A stretch of DNA of 64,000 nucleotides from Peromyscus leucopus (lineage: Eukaryota; Chordata; Mammalia; Rodentia; Cricetidae). Location of the stretch: contig NC_051071.1 of NCBI RefSeq assembly GCF_004664715.2, positions 396,001-460,000 on the forward strand. The letters are read 5' to 3'. The notes under the pieces are model-generated. The model saw only the letters and a list, made by a program, of their open reading frames with translations. It had not been told where the DNA came from and ran no database searches. The position numbers and the translations under genes were made by a program. The number at the start of each line of letters is the position of its first letter. The stretch's first letter is position 1. This document shows, piece by piece, positions 45,578 through 55,679 of the stretch.

Positions 45578-45734
45578 TCAGCTCAGGACTACATAAAAAC
45601 CCAGGCCCTCCCACAGTCCAGCTTCAAAGACATCCCAGGGAGTTTCAGGCTTAAGCATAAGCATTTGGGGATAAAATTCAGTCTCCAAGTGAAGAAGGAC
45701 CCTAGAAAGACAGGGACCATCACCCATGAAGCTA

Positions 45735-45830
45735 GCATGCTACAGACTTACTCAAGTTCACAAAGCGGTTTGGCCAGAACCCTATCTCTGATCCTTGCTC
45801 CTGGTTTCTGTGACACCACATTGTCACACT
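45735..45830 (+). mobile_element. Possible MIR remnant
   Basis: ACTTACTCAAGTTCACAAAG ... GGCCAGAACCCTATCTCTGA resembles the MIR segment 'cttgcccaaggtcacacagc...gggattcgaaccc'. Weak. Confidence 0.3.
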
Positions 45831-45969
45831 TCATGACCCTCAGGTTATGACCTTGTTTCTCCCTAGAGAGACAAGCCTTATCATTAGCCTTGAGAAGATA
45901 GGCCATCCTTGATTTAGAGCCAAAGAAGGGTATATTTCATCCATTCAACAACACCCCCTAGGTATTCTT

Positions 45970-46345
45970 CTAATCACCCTCCCATCCATCCATCTACCCA
46001 CCCATATACCTACCCATCCATTCATTCATCCATCCATCCATCCATCCATCCATCCAATCATCTATCCATTAACTCATACACCCACATAAATATCATCCAT
46101 CTGCTTTTCCATCTACCCACCCATTCACCTATGTACTTATCCATTCACTTATTCCTCTCTCATCTGCCCATCTATCCATCCACTCACCTGCTCATCCACC
46201 TATCAATCTATCTATTCATCTCTCATCCACTCACTCATCCACCTATCCATTCATTGTCTCATCTATCCATCAATTCTATTCACCCATCAACCTACTTATC
46301 CACCCATCCATCTATCTGTTTGTCCATCCACCCATCTATGGATTT
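45970..46345. repeat. Degenerate (TCCA/TCTA)n tetranucleotide satellite
   Basis: CCATCCATCCATCCATCC-type words run for ~375 bp with many CTAT, TCAC and CACC variants. The oldest parts are at both ends; the purest copies are near 46020-46060. Confidence 0.95.
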
Positions 46346-46619
46346 ATTTAACACTTGAGCAACCACCAAGGTCAAAATCCTTGCCTTCCTTTACCAAGTT
46401 CCCATTTTTAGAACTCTCATTTACTGCACTGCTGAAGCGACAGGAGACCTCAGAGTTTTGACATTGGGTAACACAGTTTCCATGCAGAGGCGCCTTGGGA
46501 ACCTCTCACCCTAGAGGACCACTCTCTCCACCCCACGAGATCCCACACCTTCCCAGGACCTCCGCTTGCTCCTGGAGGCTGGAGATCCACAGAGAGGATC
46601 TTTTGCTTCCTGCCCACAG

Positions 46620-46840
46620 CTCTGTCTGCTGGGGCCTGAAAACCGATCTTCCGTAAAGGACGGCCCAGCCAAACTCAAAATGGAAAACAGACTCTCGGCG
46701 GCTAGAGAGCGGCTGGCCCAGACAGCCTGGATCAAAGGCAGGCTGGGCTGTCCGGGGCCTCAGCACGGTGTCTGGTTATCAAATTTGCACTTGGCAGAGT
46801 CTCTGAAGCTCATTCTCCTGGAAGGTCCAGTCAAGTACAG
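46620..46840 (+). other. Exon-like or conserved segment, product unknown
   Basis: Upstream TTTTGCTTCCTGCCCACAG is a good acceptor and the 3' end TACAG/gtaacc a good donor, giving a 221-bp open exon. Its frame (continuing from upstream and closed by TAA right after the donor) encodes about 73 residues with no domain I know. CpGs are retained (AAACCGATCTTCCGTAAAGGACGG, TCTCGGCGGCTAGAGAGCGG in pieces). It could be an exon of a noncoding or lineage-specific transcript, or simply a conserved element with chance splice motifs. Confidence 0.3.
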
Positions 46841-47507
46841 GTAACCCAGTCCATCATGGAGGGCTGGCGACTTGACCTCACCTAACATGACACCTGCCGT
46901 CTGTGCTGCTTTCTCTGTGGTAGTGCAGAGAGTCCCGTCTGCCCCACACTTTACCTCCAGCTGGAGGTGTCTGCAGAGCACCCTGGCCAGCAGGTACAGG
47001 TAATAGTGCACTTCCCCCTAAAGATCCAGTGGACTGGCCTCAGAGCTGGCATGGGGAGAGCTGAGCATAGTCCTCAGAGGCTGGCACCCTATTGGGTATT
47101 TGGTGCTGCTCTTTGTTGTAGCTTCTGGTGCTATGTGTTGGGAGCAGGCTAGATTCAAGAGATGATATTATTATTATCTGGGGCTCTGGGGATGAAAGGA
47201 CCAGGACCCAAGTAGGTTTTTTTCTACCACAGAGAAACTGAGAAGGATCTAAAATGGATAGACAGGCCGTCAGAGAAGTGCACACAGCTGGCTCTGCATC
47301 AGGAGGCTTCTGTTGGCTAGGAGACCCTGTGGCACACAACAGCAATGGTTCATTGCTCACATTGTGTCCGCCTGGGGTTCTGCTGGCTGTGGTTGGCCTT
47401 TGTTGGGACAGCTGGGGGCATGGGCTCTGCACCATGTGGTTGTGATCCTCCAGCCAGCCAGCCTGGGCGCATGCTCACAGGGAAAGCAAAAGGGGCGTGC
47501 AAATGAG
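46841..47507. other. Unique sequence
   Basis: No gene or repeat recognised. Confidence 0.4.
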
Positions 47508-47563
47508 CCCCCCCCCAAGCCTGACACCTGCAGAACCCCCCCCCCAGCCTGACACCTGCAGAA
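47508..47563. repeat. 28-bp tandem duplication with poly-C
   Basis: Units 47508-47535 and 47536-47563: nine or ten C followed by (A)AGCCTGACACCTGCAGAA. They differ by one C/A at the junction, so the duplication looks recent. Confidence 0.93.
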
Positions 47564-47906
47564 GCATCTCTGTGTCACTCCTGCCTGAGCTGTTGGGGAA
47601 CAGTCACAGTACGTACATGGAGAGGCAAGGGGGTGCCACCAGGACTCTGCAGAGGCTGGGGACAGCAGAATGAGCACCAGTCTACACCTACAGAATTGTC
47701 CCATGCTCCAACCCCACTGCCCACTCTCCTCCAGGATCACTTGACGCCGTTCTCTCTACCTGCACAGGTGTCCTGGCAGTCATTTGCTCCCCCGCTGTGG
47801 ACATTGCCCTTACAGGGTAGGGTGGTCACTTGCCCTTCTGGCTCCTTGCAGAGTCATGGGTCTGGCCCTGTGGCCTGGTGGCCCAGCCCCCATGGCTGGC
47901 TGAGGC
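47564..47906. other. Unique sequence
   Basis: No repeat recognised. The 184-codon plus-strand frame starting at 47633 has no domain and overlaps other frames. Confidence 0.4.
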
Positions 47907-48120
47907 TCGGCTCGGCGGCGGCGAGTATCTGCCGAACCAACTCAGTGACAGCTGCATCAGCAAGAGCGATGGCGGCGCCGGGGCTTTGCCCTCCCAGGGC
48001 TGGCCTCGTCCATTATCGGCTTCGGGCTCTTGTCATCACACGCCAGGCGCAAATCGGAATCAAATGTGGCGCCTGCGTGGCAAAGCCCGCCTCTTCGCCC
48101 TTGCACAAAAGCTGGGGGCT
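47907..48120. promoter_or_regulatory. CpG-rich candidate conserved element
   Basis: About 15 CpGs in 200 bp: CTCGGCTCGGCGGCGGCGAG, GATGGCGGCGCCGGGG, ATTATCGGCTTCGGGC, CACGCCAGGCGCAAATCGG and TGGCGCCTGCGTGG. Repeat-free. It combines CpG-island-like density with AT words (CCATTATCGG, AATCGGAATCAAATG). The open frames across it have no domain. It could be a CpG-type enhancer or an orphan mini-island. Confidence 0.45.
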
Positions 48121-49544
48121 GGGGGCAAAGTCCTGCCAGGTCAACTTGAAAGGGAAGGAGAGGCGGCGAGGGAGAAGAGGGGCCTGATGCTTCTAGAAAC
48201 TTTGGTTTTCATTTTCCCTCCTGGCTCCTTGGGTTCCAGGGGCGGACAGGGCCGAATCCCACAAGAAAGCTAGCTCCGGTCAGGCCTAAGCGAAGCCACG
48301 TGTCTTTGTAGCCCTTCAGACATTTTGAAATGGTTTCTAAGCATCCGTGGGCCCCCCAAATTCCTGAATATGTCAGTGGAGGGCTCCCCCCACTGGGTCC
48401 AGCAGTGTCAGTCTACACCCCAGCAGCTTCCTCGTGGCTCTGATGAGGCCCATGCTCATTTGGGCATCATAGGAATTGATGTTGCCTAGCAACCACCCAC
48501 TTCTCCTTTTCAGCTCCTTAAATACTATTGGTCACTAAGAGGACTGGAGGCTACTGTTCTGAAGAGGTGGCTAGGAGGCTCAACTCAGGGTCCTCTATGG
48601 CCTGGGCCCCACGGGAGGGCACTTGTGTTCACACATGGCTTCCAGTCTGGCTTCCTAACCCCATAACCTCTCTAGTCCTACTTGAACCTTGGGATAGGCT
48701 GCCTTTGGCTTACAGGACCCCATTCCAGGCATACAAAGATGAGCCGTCCTTCTTACCCACAGATCTAGGATCCCCCATTCCTCCAGGAATGGGGTCCAGG
48801 ACAGCTTGTATTCCTAATCTCTTCCTCCATGCCTTCTGCCTAAAAGAGATCTGTGTGGGCTGCATGGCTGGATGATGCCTGAGGCCTGCACCTTCCAGTC
48901 GGGGTTGGTCTATAGAGAGCCCCAGCGAAGGTGGGAGGGAGGGAGGAGCTAGGTCAGCATTCCCCGTGGTAGTCTTTCTCTTATTTCTCCATCTCTCATG
49001 ATGTCAAGACCAGATGGGTTAGGGCTACTAATCCATCCCTGCCCCACCCTGCTACACTCTCCACCATCCCATCTTTCCACCTCCATCATCTTGAGTGAGC
49101 ATTTGGCCCTGTGGGTGGCTTGAGACACAGATGCCCATTGCTGGTGGCATCTTCCATGGATCTCCACAGAATCAACAGTAGGAACCAAAGACCCCTACTA
49201 AAGCTATCTTCTGGGACCTGGGGTGAGAAAATGCTGGGAACTGAGGCAGCTGGACCCTGTCTGTTACATAAGCAGCAAAGAAGACCCCAGGAGGCAGGGT
49301 CCTGGTATCATTAGCCAGAGCCCAGCAGGCTGAGCAAAGAGGCACTCGTATGAAGAAGCCAAGGCCACGAAACCTATCCAGGACACCAAGGCAGGATGTG
49401 GGTAGGGACAGTGTCTCTGACTCACCAGAGAAGTGAGGGCTTGTCTTTGAATCTGGAATGTTCTCCAACATCCTGCATATGAAAGGTGTGGTCCCCAGCT
49501 GGACACTACTAGAAAGTGGCAATTCTTTCCCGTTTTCTTTTTCA
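48121..49544. other. Unique sequence, no gene seen
   Basis: About 1.4 kb. Frames of 115-116 codons on both strands are without domains. No repeat recognised. Confidence 0.45.
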
Positions 49545-49645
49545 TGTATTCATTTTATTATATGTGTGAATGTTTTGTCTGCATGTATGTATGTGCACCA
49601 TGTGTGCACAGCACCCTGAGCAGCTGTTGGAGCCAGGACTTGAAT
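49545..49645 (-). mobile_element. B3-type SINE fragment
   Basis: ATTTTATTATATGTGTGAATG, TTTTGTCTGCATGTATG and ATGTGCACCATGTGTGCAC form the reversed 3' part of a B3-type SINE. The head is missing. Confidence 0.65.
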
Positions 49646-50184
49646 AGAACAGGCCTAGACTATGTCTTCCCCTGAATCTGGTGGGAGCCACTGGGTACTT
49701 AGCAGTGGGGACATGGGACATCATCTGGCTTGAGTTACAGGAGAAATCCTTTGCCAATCTGAAGAGTGGATGTGGAGGGTGAGGACAAGGGTAGGGAGGC
49801 ACGTGGGAGTATGTGGCAGTGGTCCCAGGAAGATCTCCACCCGGCAGAGGAGGAAGTAGGCTCACAGAGACTGGGCAATGCCAACTGTGGTCCCCATGGA
49901 ATCTCTGTTGGACAAATACTGTCTTCCCAGGGTCAAATCTAAGTTGACTGGGGATGTGACTGTCTGGGAGTCATTTCTAGGACCAGCTCAAACTCCCGAG
50001 GAGGGGTGAGGATCCTTACAGACAGCATGTGTGCTCACTATGATTTGTGGGGATCCAAAGGCACCCTGCTTCTCTATGGTCCTTCCACGTACAGACATGG
50101 CTGCTTCTCAGGATCGGCTACGGTTGGTGGTGGGGAAAGGCCTGTGGCCTGAGAGTGGCCAGACCCTAGAGTCACATTTTATGA
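49646..50184. other. Unique sequence
   Basis: No gene or repeat recognised. Confidence 0.4.
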
Positions 50185-50410
50185 AGTAGCCAGGGGCCAA
50201 GGAGAAGACCCAGTAGATAAAGTGCTTGCTGTCTAAGCATAGGGACCAGAATTTGGACCCCCAGAACCCACATAAAAACCAGGCAGGTGTGGTGGCTCCC
50301 TGTAATTCCAGTACTCTGGAGATTGATAGAGAACCCAGAGGACAAGCTGGCTAGCTAGATTCTGCAAGCTCTAGGTTCAGCAAGAGACTCTGTCTCAATA
50401 AATAAGAGTG
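50185..50410 (+). mobile_element. B4-like dimeric SINE
   Basis: A tRNA-like head (AGATAAAGTGCTTGCTGTCT, AGCATAGGGACCAGAATTTG, CCCAGAACCCACATAAAAAC) is followed by a 7SL-like part (CAGGTGTGGTGGCTCCCTGT, AATTCCAGTACTCTGGAG, AAGCTGGCTAGCTAG, GAGACTCTGTCTCAATAAAT). The CA tract that follows is the element's usual 3' end. Confidence 0.75.
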
Positions 50411-50449
50411 AAAAACAACTGAGGAAGACATCTGACATCAACCTCAGGC

Positions 50450-50451
<2 letters not shown>

Positions 50452-50489
<38 letters not shown>

Positions 50490-50712
50490 GCATGTACATG
50501 TGTACCCACACACATTGGAATACTCATATACATGAGGGAAACACACACACATACACACACACACATACACACACACACATACACACACACCTGTATGTAC
50601 ATGTGTACCCACACACATTTGAATATCCATACACATGAGTACAAAACACACACACACACAGACACACACACACACACAAACACAACACACACACACACAC
50701 ACACACACACCA
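50452..50712. repeat. Compound (CA)n repeat with a duplicated ~55-bp spacer
   Basis: (CA)n blocks alternate with two copies of a spacer, CACCTG.ATGTACATGTGTAC then CCACACACATT.GAATA ... ACATGAG (about 50484-50540 and 50588-50642). The spacers differ by a few bases, which implies unequal exchange or slippage of a whole CA-plus-spacer unit. Confidence 0.92.
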
Positions 50713-50737
50713 CTAACAAAACAAAAGACAATAGTAG

Positions 50738-50815
50738 TCAGTCATGGTGGCACAAACCTGAAATCTCAGCACTTGGCAAGTTGAGGCAGGAAGATATTTT
50801 AAGTTCAAGGTCAGC
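50738..50815 (+). mobile_element. B1-like SINE fragment
   Basis: GTCAGTCATGGTGGCACAAA, CCTGAAATCTCAGCACTTGG, TTGAGGCAGGAAGATATTTT, AAGTTCAAGGTCAGCC. This is the 5' half of a diverged B1. Confidence 0.75.
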
Positions 50816-51286
50816 CTACCCACACATACCCACCCCCAAACAAATCCAGGTGTTGGCCAGTAAGGTCACCTTGCTCTTTAGTGGCCCAGTGGAAGGAGCT
50901 GCCCAAGACACAGTAGGTCATGGAAAGAGGATGAAGGGAGGTAGAGTCAGGAGACCTTCACACCTGAGCTCTGAACTCTGCTCCAGTGGTGCCTGGTAAC
51001 AGGAGTTCCTGAAAGGTGGGACAAACCTCATTAATTTATACTCCTTATGCTCCCCACGGGCCACAGCTGTGACTGCTATGCAGACAAGTGGGGGTGGCAT
51101 CTGCAGCGGAGGGTGGAGCTGGCAGAGGCTTCACAAGAGCAAGGATCACGCAGAACAGGCAGGATAGGGCCTTGAGGAAGGAGGGACAGGGCTGGCTCAG
51201 CACCCAGGACAGCTCCTGTCCCTCAGCGGGAGACCACGGAGGCCCAAACTATGTACAATAGGAACTCTAGCTGAGTAGAGCATTTA
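50816..51286. other. Unique sequence
   Basis: No gene or repeat recognised. Confidence 0.4.
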
Positions 51287-51428
51287 GCCGAGCGGGCGGT
51301 GGTGGCGCACGCCTTTAATCCCAGCACTCAGGAGGCAGAGCCAGGCGGATCTCTGTGAGTTCGAGGCCAGCCTGGGCTACCAAATGAGTTCCAGGAGAGG
51401 CGCAAAGCTACACAGAGAAATCCTGTCT

Positions 51429-51471
<43 letters not shown>
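51287..51471 (+). mobile_element. Young cricetid-type B1 SINE with 42-A tail
   Basis: GCCGAGCGGGCGGTGGTGGCG head, TTTAATCCCAGCACTCAGG, GAGTTCGAGGCCAGCCTGGG, GAGAGGCGCAAAGCTACAC, then an unbroken run of 42 A (51430-51471). The pure tail and good body preservation point to a recent insertion. The flanks share only GCAT, so the target duplication is uncertain. Confidence 0.97.
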
Positions 51472-51472
<1 letters not shown>

Positions 51473-52865
51473 CATAGGGACCCAGAAGTGAGTAGGTGAG
51501 TAGGCAGGGCTGGGGACCAGACTATGGTTCCTTCTCCAGGAAGTCACACCATGTCTCCATGCAACCCTGGCTCGCTGCAGCAGTGGCCCACCCAGTCACT
51601 TTTTCTGCCTTCTTCCCCTGGCCAGCCATCTCCAAAAGCAGATGAGGACACCAGGGTAGGGATGAACAGGTTCTTCCTCTCTGAGACAGGCTTACTCGGC
51701 CACAAAGCCAGCCCGGTCACACTCAAGTCACTCTGACCCCACAAGGAGGCTTCAAGCTATTCTCTTCCCCTAAGTTCCTCTTGGTAAAAAAAGAACAACA
51801 CCTGCCTCCATCCTCCTTGTGCACCCTAGCATGGGCCTCAGTATTTGTCCCCAAGGGTCTGCCTTGTGTCCCCAAGGAGTCTTGGCCTGAATCCTGTGCT
51901 CTTCACAGCCTCCTAACTGTCATGCTGGGTTCTTTTCCCAGAATAGCCGCTAGGTTTAAGCAATGCCTCTTCTCACTGACAGGCCAGGGACTGCCAGTAA
52001 GAGACATTCTGTGCAGGCGGTGAGTGCTCAGGTAGTAGCCAAGTGTGGCTGCTCCCACACTTGCCCCCAAAGTCAATTGATCGCTAGCAAATTGTTCCTG
52101 GAATGGGAGGGCGGGTGTTCTTTTAAACTAGCTCCTTGTCTGTCCCGGCCCACAACCCATACAGTTAACTCCCTTTCTCACAAAGAGACCAAGTCCAAAT
52201 CTCCCTCACAGCCCACCAGCATCATACAGGAACTACGGAGTCTGAAGCCTGTTTCTAGCCTGGCCACCCAGCTTCCAAGACGCCCCTTGCTTACAAGGAT
52301 AGCTTTTGTCCATGGGGCTTATGTCACGTGGCATTTTTATCCCGACAAAGCCCTGGAAAGACACACTGTTGCTGCTGATGCCACTGAGGCTCAAAGGGTG
52401 GAGTAAGGTCCCCTGGGCCACTGCTGCTGCGTCTGGCAGAGCCAGGCTCACCCAGGCCTGCTGAGTCCCAAGGCTGGAGCTTTTCTGCAACGCCCCTTGC
52501 TCTGTCTTTAGCAAGCATGGGCTGGGGCAGAGGCCTGTAGCACTCCTGGGGCTGCAGGGAGCAGACAGAAGGGCTCACACGGGAGAGGTATGGATCCTGA
52601 TAAGTAAAGGAGCCTGTGACTCTCCCTTTGCAACCACCATACGTAGCTCGTTTCTTCCTGTCTTATCAAAGTGGTCAGTATCTCTAGCTCAAGGTGAACG
52701 AGGTTGTGATGGCAGGCATCTGTCCTGACCTCATTTCAAAGGGATTTCATTGACATTTCCTCATTCTATGTGATGATTGCAAGCAGAATGTCTGCTGTGA
52801 TTTGGTTTTATAAATGGTCCTCGCTAGGTGATAAACATTTCATTTTAACCCTCGTTGCCAATATG
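51472..52865. other. Unique sequence, no gene seen
   Basis: About 1.4 kb. The 147-codon plus-strand frame at 51963-52406 has no domain. No repeat recognised. Confidence 0.45.
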
Positions 52866-53290
52866 GTGGTATAAGGCTTAACTTTCACTGTCAACTTGAC
52901 ACCTGGCTAGAGTCTCAGTGGGGGATGGTCTACGTTGGGTTGTCCCATGGGTGTATCTGTGTGTGGAGGGGCTGTCTCAATTAAGTTAATTCTATGGGAA
53001 GACCCAGACCACAGTGGGTGGCAGCATTTCCTAATCAAGGGGGCCCTCTACTGTATCTGAGTGAAGCAATTGAGCTGAGCACAAGCAAGCGAGGGAACCC
53101 ACACGCATGCATGCATCTCCCCCGTCCCTTGGCTGTGGGTGTGTTGTGACCATCTCTTTCCAGCTCCTACCACCTTGCCTTTCCTGCAGTGATGGATTCT
53201 AACCTGGAATTGTGAGGTGAAATGAACCCTTTCTACCCCCACGTTGTTTGTTGTGGGGAAACTTCATCACAGCAATGGAGTCGAAACTAG
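52866..53290 (+). mobile_element. Solitary LTR (ERVL-MaLR-like)
   Basis: CTTTCACTGTCAACTTGACAC, CTGGCTAGAGTCTCAGTGGG, GGGCTGTCTCAATTAAGTTA, GGGAAGACCCAGACCACAGT, GGGTGGCAGCATTTCC, GAGCTGAGCACAAGC, AGTGATGGATTCTAACC, GAGGTGAAATGAACCCTTTC and TCATCACAGCAATGGAGTCG. This is the sense copy of the LTR type seen reversed at 7841-8180. Confidence 0.72.
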
Positions 53291-53329
53291 GTCACCCTGT
53301 CGTCACTTCCACTCCGCTGTCCCTGGGCG

Positions 53330-54420
53330 AGCTGCCCCGTTTGGCTGGCTTTCATATTTAAGGCGGTCTGGATCAGGTCCCTGTTTTACTTGCCTCTCAA
53401 AACACTTTCAAAACATTGGAGTTGCTTGTTCTTCGAGTGTTTGGCTGGCCTTACCTTCAGGCACTGGCTCCTATTTCTGGAAGGAGCATACGTCATGATT
53501 CTGTACTGCCCATAGGACCATCGAGATTCCCACTGCATCCTCAACAGAGTGGCATTTGACATTTCTCTAGAAACCCACATAGATCGCCCCTCCTCAGTTT
53601 TGGGCCGCGTCACCCTCATCTGCACGACGCACTTCCTAGAGTTTGTTGTCCTCTTCTTTCCAGCTTCCTGCCTGCTGCTCTCACATGAAGTCTTTCTCCA
53701 TCATTCTTTTCTGAGATTCCCTAAGTTTCCTAATACCTTGTCTGACTTCTGAGCTAATTATCAGCGCACGTCTGATGTTTTATTGATGTTAATTTACTTG
53801 CACTGTGGCTAGAGAGTGTGTGGTCTCGCTGATAGCCGCTCTTGACATTTGTTGAAGCTCACGTTATTTATGGCCTGGTATGACTTTTAATACAGGCTCC
53901 GTGGGTGTTTGAAAACCGTGCGAGCCCTCTGGCTGTTGAGGGTAGCTCTCTCTGTTCGCTTGTTAGGCAAAGCTTGTTAATTGTATCGGGAGTGTTCTCT
54001 GTGCCAGCAGGATAATTTTTTTTTTTTTTGTCTCCATCCTCCATCAGTCTCTACAAAATGTGTTTTTAAACATCCCTTCAGGATAGGAGGTGCCCAGACT
54101 CCTTTGTGGTTCTCTTTGCAGCCTGAGAAAGTTTGCTTTATGGACTTTGAAATTGTTATTGGGTGTGAACAGTACAGTAGATGCTTCTGTTCCAATTTCT
54201 CGGTTCTCGGTCTGTGGTCAAGCTTTCCCTCGAACTCCATTGGTCAAGGTCATCCCAGCAATGGAGTGTTGTTGGTTGTTTTGGTTTGGTTTTAGGCCAG
54301 TGTTTCCCAGGGTGTCCTTAGCGAGACCTGTCCTCTCTGTCTTTGTTACAAACCTCTTTCAAAGACAATAGACATTGTGTTTAATCCTGTCTCTTCTTCA
54401 TTCTTCAATCTGGGATCTTA
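53330..54420 (-). mobile_element. Ancient LINE-1 (ORF2 part), antisense
   Basis: Reversed L1 ORF2 landmarks in order: TGCTTGTTCTTCGAGTGTTTG, CACTGTGGCTAGAGAGTGTG, TTGACATTTGTTGAAGCTCA, GTTATTTATGGCCTGGTATG, GGCAAAGCTTGTTAATTGTA, TTTGCTTTATGGACTTTGAA and TGTTATTGGGTGTGAACAG. Ancient mammalian L1M/L1P-type copies have the same words. It is heavily mutated with no usable frame. The borders are approximate. Confidence 0.65.
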
Positions 54421-54872
54421 CACTGGCCCAGTCATTTCTGTCACACACCCCTCACAGCAGGCATGTCCCCCCTCCACTTGCCCTGACTCCTCCCCCGCTG
54501 GGTTCTGGGTCACTGCTCTTGCCTGTGGCTCCTGTGAGACTTCTTCATGAAGTCTCCTCGTGAGACTTCCCACTTTTCACTGATTCTCTCTCTAGCGGCC
54601 TTCACTCTGCTGGCAAGTGTCTACTTTTGGACTCCACATTTTTCACATCTAGAATTTTGTTCTGGTTCTCAGATCACGTGGTCAATATTGATCGCTCCTT
54701 CTTGAGATTCCTGTGTCATCTTTTAATTCTCTAGGGCTGTAAGGCACATTCACTCATCCCCAGGTGATTCCGCCACTGCCGTCTTTGGAGTCTAATCCCA
54801 AGGTTGACACGCGCTGGTGTAGTAACAGATATGAGTTGCTGTGTGAGACGCTTTAAGGCCACTCTTTGCTAT
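54421..54872. other. Unique or undetermined sequence
   Basis: May include more decayed L1 or LTR, but I cannot assign it. No gene seen. Confidence 0.35.
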
Positions 54873-55262
54873 TGACTCAGTCAGGGTTTCTAACACTGTG
54901 ACAAACACCATAACTAAAATCAACTTGGGGGAAAAGGGTTTATTTCATCCTACAGCTTATAGTCCATCATCCAGGGAAGTCAGGGCAGGAAGGAACTTGA
55001 GGCAGGAATCTAGAGGCAAGAACTGAATCAGGGGCCATAGAGGAACACTGCCTACTGGCTTGCTCTCCATGGCTTGCTCAGCCTGCTTTCCTAAACACCC
55101 CAGGACCACCAGTGGGCTGAGTCCTCCTACATCATCAGTCAAAACACTGTCCTACAGATTTGTCTACAGGTCAGTCCTCTGGAGGCATTTTCTTGATTTT
55201 GATCCCTCCTTCCCAGATGACCCTAGCTTGTGTCTAGTTGACATAAAAACTACCCAGCACAC
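54873..55262 (-). mobile_element. Solitary MaLR-type LTR, antisense, near-perfect ends
   Basis: TGACTCAGTCAGGGTTTCTA, CTGTGACAAACACCATAAC, AAAAGGGTTTATTTCATCC, CTACTGGCTTGCTCTCCATG, CTTGCTCAGCCTGCTTTCC, CAGGACCACCAGTGGGC, TCTGGAGGCATTTTCTTGA, ACCCTAGCTTGTGTCTAG and ACTACCCAGCACA. Flanks GCTAT (54868-54872) and CCTAT (following the end) are a 5-bp near-duplication, the ERVL/MaLR target length. Confidence 0.85.
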
Positions 55263-55679
55263 CTATGACCTCCAGCTGGACACACTTCCTCATAGGGCCA
55301 TTTTGAGCCTAGCTGAGGGGTCTCTGCCCATTGGAGAACAAGCAAAGTCACAGGCTCTATGAGATGTAGAGGCTGCCACCTGCATATCAGTCCAAGGCTA
55401 AGGGAGCCAGGAAACCCACACCACTCCAGCCCCACTTCTGGAAGTCAAAGCCACCGGCTGCCATGAGGCCCTTGGCAGGGCTCCTGGGGACTGTCTGCCT
55501 TAATTTTTTGCAAGTGAAGCAAGGCCCCATGGCAGATTTACCCATCTGTCCTGAGAATGTGTGTGTTGCTGACTTTGAGGCCTTGAGTCGGGAGGTATCT
55601 GTCTTCCCTAAAAGGGGAAAAGGACCATGGCTCTGTGGTCCCTGAAAACTGAGTTGTTCTCCAATTCCAGCCTTCTACT
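55263..55679. other. Unique sequence
   Basis: No gene or repeat recognised. Confidence 0.4.

Noticed and set aside
45970..46345. CRISPR-like array of short repeats
   Set aside because: It is a degenerate TCCA/TCTA tetranucleotide satellite in mammalian DNA, with no repeat-spacer structure.
47633..48187. 184-codon open frame on the plus strand
   Set aside because: Overlaps another long frame and a CpG-rich block. No domain; GC content explains its openness.
53750..54010. Conserved noncoding element (AT-rich, TAATTA words)
   Set aside because: The order of words matches reversed LINE-1 ORF2, so it is an old L1 and not a regulatory element.
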